A stretch of 61,390 nucleotides of DNA. Origin: Streptomyces altiplanensis (GTDB lineage Bacteria > Actinomycetota > Actinomycetes > Streptomycetales > Streptomycetaceae). The notes under the pieces are model-generated. The model had not been told where the DNA came from. It was given only the letters and a program-made list of their open reading frames with translations, and searched no databases. Position numbers and translations under genes: made by a program. Positions 57,197 through 61,390 of this stretch are shown piece by piece. The DNA lies in assembly GCA_003719395.1 (NCBI GenBank), contig RHMC01000024.1, positions 1 through 61,390 of the forward strand. The letters are read 5' to 3'. The first letter of the stretch is position 1. Every line of letters starts with the position of its first letter.

Positions 57197-57812
57197 ACAA
57201 CAGACTTGCAATGGGCCTCGCGGTGGGCGCGGGCTATTTCCTCGGGCGCACGAAGAAGGCGAAGCTGGCCTTCGGCATCGGCACCATGGTGATGGGCAAG
57301 AAGCTCCAGCTGAGCCCGCGCGCGCTCGCGGAGTTCGCGTCCTCGCAGCTCCAGAACAACCCCCAGTTCAAGGAGATCGGCGACCAGCTGCGCGAGGATC
57401 TGCGCGGGGTCGGCAAGGCCGCGACGGGCGCGCTCGTGACCCGCCAGATCAACGCGGTCGCCGACCGGCTGCACGATCGGAGGCTGGACGTGCAGGACCG
57501 GCTCGCAGGCGTGGTCCCCGACGACGTACCGGATCTGCGGGACGAGGACGAAGACGAGGAAGACGGAGAGGACGAGGACCGGGAGGAAGAGCCGGAGGAG
57601 CGCGACGAGCCCCGGCAGCGGTCGGAGCCGGACGGCGAGCGGCGCGAACGCCGCAGGAAGGCACCGGCCAGGAAGACCCCGGCGCGGCGAAGAAGACCGC
57701 GGCCAAGAAGACCGCGGCCAAGAAGACCGCGGCCAAGAAGACCGCGGCCAAGAAGACCACCGCCGCGAAGAAGACCACCGCCGCCGCGAAGGGAGGCCGG
57801 AGCCGTGGCTGA
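57193..57812 (+). CDS. gvpY: Gas vesicle locus protein GvpY (Lys/Ala repeat tail; one frameshift)
   Basis: Streptomyces-type accessory gene between gvpG and gvpZ. It starts MNNRLAMGLAVGAGYFLGRTKKAKLAFG, a membrane-like or amphipathic start, then a helix-rich region and an acidic patch around DEDEDEEDGEDEDREEEPEE. The end should be a histone-H1-like tail of repeated KKTAA units; a base is missing near 57680 in a CCCC run, which makes the present frame read an arginine-proline tail instead. Corrected length about 206 residues. Function is not known in detail. Confidence 0.82.
57691..57750. repeat. Four-copy 15-bp coding repeat in gvpY
   Basis: Four perfect copies of the unit AGAAGACCGCGGCCA encode KKTAA-type residues, then degenerate copies follow to about 57790. 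Repeat-length change here would vary the basic tail by five residues per unit. Confidence 0.85.
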
Positions 57813-58884
57813 CACCAAGGGGCCCCAGTCCCTGCTGAGCGGGGACAACGAGGCGACGCAGCGGCTGAAGGAAGAACTCCAGTCGTACCTCATGGCGCAG
57901 GCCGTACGGATGCTGACCGGCGCGGGCCGCAAGCTCGGAGAGAGCACCCTCAAGCTCAACGACATCGCGGAGGGCAAGAGCCCCGGATTCGCCGAACTCG
58001 CGAAGAAGGGCGGCCAGAAGCTCGCCGAGGGCAAGGGGCCGGTGCGCGGCGCCCTCGAAATCGGCGCCTCCCACCTCAAGGACAGCGCGACGAACGCGCT
58101 CAAGGGCCTGGGCGGCAAGGGCAAGAAGGGTGGCGGCGGCAACAAGCCGGTCGTCATCATGGAGCACATCGACGTGGGCGTCCCGGTCCGTGACGCGTAC
58201 GACCAGTGGACCCGGTTCCAGGACTTCTCCACCTTCGCGAAGGGCGTCAAGAGCGCGGGCTCCGCCGACGACACCACGTCGGACTGGAAGCTCAAGGTCT
58301 TCTGGTCCAACCGCAGCTGGAAGGCGCACACCACCGAGCAGGTGCCGGACACGAGGATCGCCTGGACGTCCGAGGGCGCCAAGGGCACCACGAAGGGCGT
58401 CGTCACCTTCCACCCGCTGGGCGAGAACCTCACCCGGGTGCTGCTGGTCATGGAGTACTACCCCAAGGGGCTGTTCGAGAAGACCGGCAACATCTGGCGC
58501 GCCCAGGGCCGGCGGGTCCGCCTGGACCTGAAGCACTTCGCCCGGCACATCTCGATCAAGGGCGAGGCCGAGGACGGCTGGCGCGGCGAGATACGGGACG
58601 GCGAGGTCGTGCGCAGCCACGACGACGCGGTGGCGGAGGAGGAGGGCGAAGAGCAGCCGCAGCAGGAAGAAGAAGTGGAGCCCGAGGGCGAGTACGAGGA
58701 CGAGGAGTACGTCGACGAGGTCGACGAGCCCGAGGCGGGGGAAGAGGCGGAGGAAGAGGAGGAATACGCCGCGGAAGACGAAGCGGAGTACGAAGCAGGA
58801 GACGAAGGCGAATACGAAGACGAGGACGCCGATACCCGCAAGCAGCGTGAATACGCGGACAGCGGAAGCCGGGGCCGTCGATGA
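57805..58884 (+). CDS. gvpZ: Gas vesicle locus protein GvpZ (START/SRPBCC domain, acidic tail)
   Basis: Protein of 359 residues, intact. The N-terminal helix-rich part has GDNEATQRLKEELQSYLMAQAVRML; the middle is a START/polyketide-cyclase-like domain (EHIDVGVPVRDAYDQWTRFQDFSTFAKGVKSAG, W-x-A-H-T-T-E-Q, PLGENLTRVLLVMEYYPKG). The last 90 residues are extremely acidic (Glu/Asp about half), for example GEEAEEEEEYAAEDEAEYE. It may bind a lipid or hydrophobic ligand. It starts at GTG 57805, 8 bp before the gvpY stop. Confidence 0.82.
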   Translation: MADTKGPQSLLSGDNEATQRLKEELQSYLMAQAVRMLTGAGRKLGESTLKLNDIAEGKSPGFAELAKKGGQKLAEGKGPVRGALEIGASHLKDSATNALKGLGGKGKKGGGGNKPVVIMEHIDVGVPVRDAYDQWTRFQDFSTFAKGVKSAGSADDTTSDWKLKVFWSNRSWKAHTTEQVPDTRIAWTSEGAKGTTKGVVTFHPLGENLTRVLLVMEYYPKGLFEKTGNIWRAQGRRVRLDLKHFARHISIKGEAEDGWRGEIRDGEVVRSHDDAVAEEEGEEQPQQEEEVEPEGEYEDEEYVDEVDEPEAGEEAEEEEEYAAEDEAEYEAGDEGEYEDEDADTRKQREYADSGSRGRR

Positions 58885-59225
58885 CGTCGCCGGCGAACAG
58901 TCTTCCCGACCCGTACGGCTCCAATGGAGGCGCGAATCTCGCCGACATTCTTGAGCGTGTACTGGACAAGGGAATCATCATCGCGGGAGACATCAAGATA
59001 AATCTCCTCGACATCGAACTGCTCACCATCAAGCTGCGCCTCATTGTCACCTCCATCGACAAGGCGAAGGAAATGGGAATCGACTGGTGGGAGGACGATC
59101 CGTCCCTCTCCTCCGGTGCCCGTCGCCGTGAACTCGCCGAGGAGAACGAGCGGTTGCAGCGGCGCATTGCCGATCTGGAGGCGGCGCCCGCGCCCGCGCT
59201 TGAGGACCGCAAGGACCAGGAATGA
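58881..59225 (+). CDS. gvpJ: Gas vesicle protein GvpJ (GvpA-family minor shell protein)
   Basis: GvpA-family minor shell protein of 114 residues, intact. Core: NLADILERVLDKGIIIAGDIKINLLDIELLTIKLRLIVTSIDKAKEMGIDWW, given here only as DILERVLDKGIIIAGDIKI and LLTIKLRLIVTSIDKA. GvpJ-type proteins cap or initiate vesicles. Start overlaps gvpZ by 4 bp and its stop overlaps gvpL by 4 bp. Confidence 0.9.
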   Translation: MTSPANSLPDPYGSNGGANLADILERVLDKGIIIAGDIKINLLDIELLTIKLRLIVTSIDKAKEMGIDWWEDDPSLSSGARRRELAEENERLQRRIADLEAAPAPALEDRKDQE

Positions 59226-60071
59226 ACGAACTGCGCTACGTGTACGCGGTCACCCGGCCCTTCGAGGGCGTACTCCCCGAAGGCGTACGCGGCCTCGACG
59301 GTGAGCCGCCCCGCCTGCTCCACCACGACGGCCTCGTCGCCGTGGTCAGCCCGGTCCCGGCCGAGGACTTCGGCGAGGCGCCGCTCAAGAAGCACCTGGA
59401 GAACCTCGACTGGCTCTCCGCGACCGCCCGCACCCACGAGGCCGTCGTCGGCGCCCTGACCACCGTCACCTGCCCCGTGCCGCTGCGCCTGGCCACCGTG
59501 TGCGTCGACGACAGCGGTGTACGCCGGCTGCTCGACACGGGCCGGGAACGCTTCGTGCAGACGCTGGAACGGCTGGACGGGCGGGTCGAGTGGGGCATCA
59601 AGGTGTACGCCGAGCCCGAGCCCGAGCCCGCGCGGGAACCGTCCGAGGCGCCGCGGGCACAAGCCGCCACTGCCGCCCCCGCGACGACCGGCCGGGACTA
59701 CCTGCGCCGACGGCTCAGCCGGCGCCAGGCGCGCGAGAGCGTCTGGGAGCGCGCCGACGCCCTGTCGCGCAGGCTGCACGCGGAACTCTCCCTGCGCGCG
59801 GAGGCCGCCGCCCTGCACCGCGCGCAGGACGCCCGGGCTTTCCGAGGCGCCCGGGCAGAACGTCCTCAACGCGGCGTACCTGGTGCCGCGGGGGACCAGC
59901 GAGGAATTCGTGGAGGAGGTCGGCCGGCTCACCCCGAAGGACCGGGGCATACGGGTGGAACTCACCGGGCCCTGGGCCCCGTACTCCTTCGCAGGGCAGG
60001 CCGGGCACCCGGAGCAGCCGGGACGGCCGGAACGGCAGGGGCAGCCGGCGCGGGGGGAGACGGGCCGATGA
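59222..60071 (+). CDS. gvpL: Gas vesicle accessory protein GvpL (one frameshift)
   Basis: GvpL/GvpF-family protein. Start MNELRYVYAVTRPFEGVLPEGVRGL, then THEAVVGALTTVTCPVPLRLATVC, VEWGIKVYAEPEPEPARE and RLSRRQARESVWERADAL. One frame change near 59835 breaks DARAL-SEAPGQNVLNAAYLVPR, after which the end is WAPYSFAGQAGHPEQP. Corrected length about 283 residues. A long Pro/Ala linker is inserted at residues 140-155. The stop overlaps gvpS by 4 bp. Confidence 0.88.
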
Positions 60072-60298
60072 CGCCCCCCGGCACCGTGCCCTCCGACGCC
60101 GCGCCCGTCGCCCAGCGTGAGCTCGCTCTCGTCGACCTGCTGGACCGGCTGCTGGCGGGCGGGGTCGTGATCGCGGGCGACCTGACCCTCCGTATCGCCG
60201 ACGTCGATCTTGTGCGCGTCGACCTCAACGCCCTCATCAGCTCCGTCAACGCCAACGTGCCGTCCCCGTTCGAGGAGGAAGAGGAGGAGCGCCCGTGA
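60068..60298 (+). CDS. gvpS: Gas vesicle protein GvpS (GvpA-like)
   Basis: GvpA-family short protein of 76 residues, intact. Core LALVDLLDRLLAGGVVIAGD followed by LTLRIADVDLVRVDLNALISS and an acidic tail (EEEEEERP). It is a minor shell or nucleation protein. Start overlaps gvpL, stop overlaps gvpK by 4 bp. Confidence 0.88.
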   Translation: MTPPGTVPSDAAPVAQRELALVDLLDRLLAGGVVIAGDLTLRIADVDLVRVDLNALISSVNANVPSPFEEEEEERP

Positions 60299-60582
60299 CC
60301 ACCGAGAGCCGCCGTGTGGAGCTCGACGCCGACACCGTCGAGCGCGATCTCGTCAAGCTCGTCCTGACGGTCGTGGAACTGCTGCGCCAGCTGATGGAAC
60401 GCCAGGCGCTGCGCCGCGTGGAGACCGGGGACCTCAGCGAGGAACAGGAGGAGCGCATCGGGATGACGCTGATGCTCCTGGAGGACCGGATGGATGTGCT
60501 GCGCACACGGTTCGGCCTCGAACCCGAGGACCTCAATATCGACCTGGGACCCCTGGGGCCCCTGCTGCCCCGAGGCGAATAG
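60295..60582 (+). CDS. gvpK: Gas vesicle protein GvpK
   Basis: GvpK family protein of 95 residues, intact. It has VERDLVKLVLTVVELLRQLMERQALRRV, with the LVELLRQLMERQA core, then LSEEQEERIGMTLMLLEDRM and ends DLNIDLGPLGPLLPRGE, which is highly conserved. It closes the operon and is followed by a strong hairpin. Confidence 0.93.
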   Translation: MTTESRRVELDADTVERDLVKLVLTVVELLRQLMERQALRRVETGDLSEEQEERIGMTLMLLEDRMDVLRTRFGLEPEDLNIDLGPLGPLLPRGE

Positions 60583-60619
60583 AAGCGGGAAGCAAAGAGG
60601 GAAGCAGAGACAGAGAAAC

Positions 60620-60659
60620 AGAAGCGGGGCGGTGGCCCGAAGACCGCCGCCCCGCTTCT
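60620..60659 (+). terminator. Gas-vesicle operon terminator
   Basis: Perfect 13-bp inverted repeat AGAAGCGGGGCGG (60620-60632) / CCGCCCCGCTTCT (60647-60659) with a 14-nt loop, 38 nt after the gvpK stop. Confidence 0.85.
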
Positions 60660-60681
60660 CCTGCCTCTCCCTGTGCCGTTT

Positions 60682-60852
60682 CTACCATCGGTACCAGCGG
60701 GACCGGGTGCCCGTGGACGATGTGCTGCGCAGCAGGAATCCCAGCAGCCAGATGACGAGAACCGCGATGGCGATCCACCAGAGAATCTCCACTGCGAATC
60801 CGGCGCCGAAGAGAATCAGTACGAGAAGCAGGACCAGAAGGATGGGAACCAT
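60682..60852 (-). CDS. Small hydrophobic membrane protein (56 residues)
   Basis: Short protein of 56 residues, start ATG 60852 with a strong AGGAGGTG site; longer upstream starts lack one. It reads MVPILLVLLLVLILFGAG then a second helix EILWWIAIAVLVIWLLGF and a basic tail ending RSRWYRW. Two membrane helices, no known function; such proteins are common in Streptomyces near gas-vesicle or stress loci. Confidence 0.8.
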   Translation of the reverse strand: MVPILLVLLLVLILFGAGFAVEILWWIAIAVLVIWLLGFLLRSTSSTGTRSRWYRW

Positions 60853-60920
60853 GGTGTGCACCTCCTGAATTCTTGAGTTCCCGAATTTCACCCTCGTACA
60901 CGAATGTATGGAGACCTGGT

Positions 60921-61390
60921 GTGACCGAAAAGTCCGACCGCAGGACACGGATCACGGTCCTCGTGGCGCTCGCCGCCAATCTCGTCATCGCCGCCGCCAA
61001 GACCGTCGGCGGACTGGTGTCGGGATCGCCCGCCCTGCTCTCGGAGGCGGCGCACTCCGTCGCGGACAGCGTCAACGAGGTCTTCCTGCTCGCGTCCCTG
61101 CACCGCAGCCGCCGCCCGGCCGACGGGAAGCACCCCTTCGGATACGGCAAGGAGCGCTACTTCTGGGCCCTGCTCGCCGCCGTCGGCATCTTCGTCATGG
61201 GCGGCTGCTTCTCCTTCTTCCAGGGCCTCGAAGCGCTCGGCGGAGCCACCGGCGAGGAGTCGTACACCGGCTACGTCGCCGGGCTCGCCGTCCTGGGTGT
61301 CGCCTTCCTCGCCGAGGGCGCCTCCCTGGCCCGCGCCCTCTACCAGGTGCGACGTCGCCTCCGCCGTCGGACCCGGCCCGCCGGCCTACG
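60921..61390 (+). CDS. Cation diffusion facilitator transporter (partial, runs off the window)
   Basis: Start of a CDF/ZitB-like metal exporter from GTG 60921. Residues read TRITVLVALAANLVIAAAK, GSPALLSEAAHSVADSVNEV (with the metal-site His and Asp) and HPFGYGKERYFWALLAAVGIFVMGG. At least four membrane helices are present before the window ends. It likely exports Zn2+ or Fe2+. The end is outside the window, so total length is unknown. Confidence 0.85.
   Translation, partial: MTEKSDRRTRITVLVALAANLVIAAAKTVGGLVSGSPALLSEAAHSVADSVNEVFLLASLHRSRRPADGKHPFGYGKERYFWALLAAVGIFVMGGCFSFFQGLEALGGATGEESYTGYVAGLAVLGVAFLAEGASLARALYQVRRRLRRRTRPAGL

Noticed and set aside
57691..57790. Minisatellite or integration site in the gvp operon
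   Set aside because: The 15-bp repeats are in the coding frame of the gvpY tail and encode a histone-H1-like sequence common in actinomycete proteins.
1..61390. tRNA, rRNA, insertion sequence or phage genes
   Set aside because: No cloverleaf-like sequence, transposase motif, terminal inverted repeats with target duplication, or integrase was recognised.

Overview
The window is high-GC actinomycete DNA, almost certainly a Streptomyces chromosome. Coding third positions are nearly all G or C, GTG and TTG starts with AGGAG-type sites are common, and there is a gamma-butyrolactone (GBL) regulatory pair, a type II polyketide cluster and a gas-vesicle operon in the Streptomyces order. No rRNA, tRNA, CRISPR array, phage or insertion sequence was seen. 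About half the genes need one or more single-base frame corrections, often at G or C runs. This looks like an indel-rich draft sequence rather than real gene decay, so broken genes are annotated as CDS with the break positions given.

Region 1 (1-27.3 kb) is mostly general metabolism. A rhamnulokinase-like kinase is followed by lutA-lutB-lutC (lactate to pyruvate). Next come four peptidases from unrelated families (M55, M20, S9, S66); the M55/M20 and S9/S66 pairs overlap. A secreted S15 hydrolase, GNAT, a DUF5107/TPR protein, VOC, methyltransferase, F420-type LLM oxidoreductase, type II NADH dehydrogenase, transketolase, a LigD-type polymerase and a questin-oxidase-family protein follow. A small TetR unit (FMN reductase, TetR, VOC) carries visible palindromic operators, and a YczE-like membrane protein is coupled to an MFS transporter.

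Region 2 (27.3-55.3 kb) is an angucycline-type type II PKS cluster. Its regulatory head has a GBL receptor divergent from an AfsA-type synthase, an SDR, a quinone oxidoreductase, a second (pseudo-receptor type) TetR, and an atypical OmpR-type response regulator like JadR1. ACC-N8-GGT operators lie between the divergent pairs. An acetyl-CoA carboxylase alpha gene follows, then the E-F-A-B-C-D-L-M order known from urdamycin, landomycin and gaudimycin clusters: FAD hydroxylase, cyclase, KS-alpha, KS-beta, ACP, ketoreductase, aromatase, and a fused hydroxylase-reductase. Exporter, phosphopantetheinyl transferase, carboxylase beta, methyltransferase, NmrA, tandem-ABM, DsbA-like, a secreted two-repeat protein, carboxylase epsilon, an alpha/beta hydrolase and a second MFS complete it. 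No glycosyltransferase or deoxysugar gene is present, so the product is expected to be an unglycosylated, oxidatively tailored angucyclinone unless sugar genes lie elsewhere.

Region 3 (55.4-60.6 kb) is a gas-vesicle operon gvpO-A-F-G-Y-Z-J-L-S-K, preceded by a 26-bp tandem repeat whose second copy resembles the cluster's GBL operators. The window ends with a tiny membrane protein and the start of a cation diffusion facilitator.
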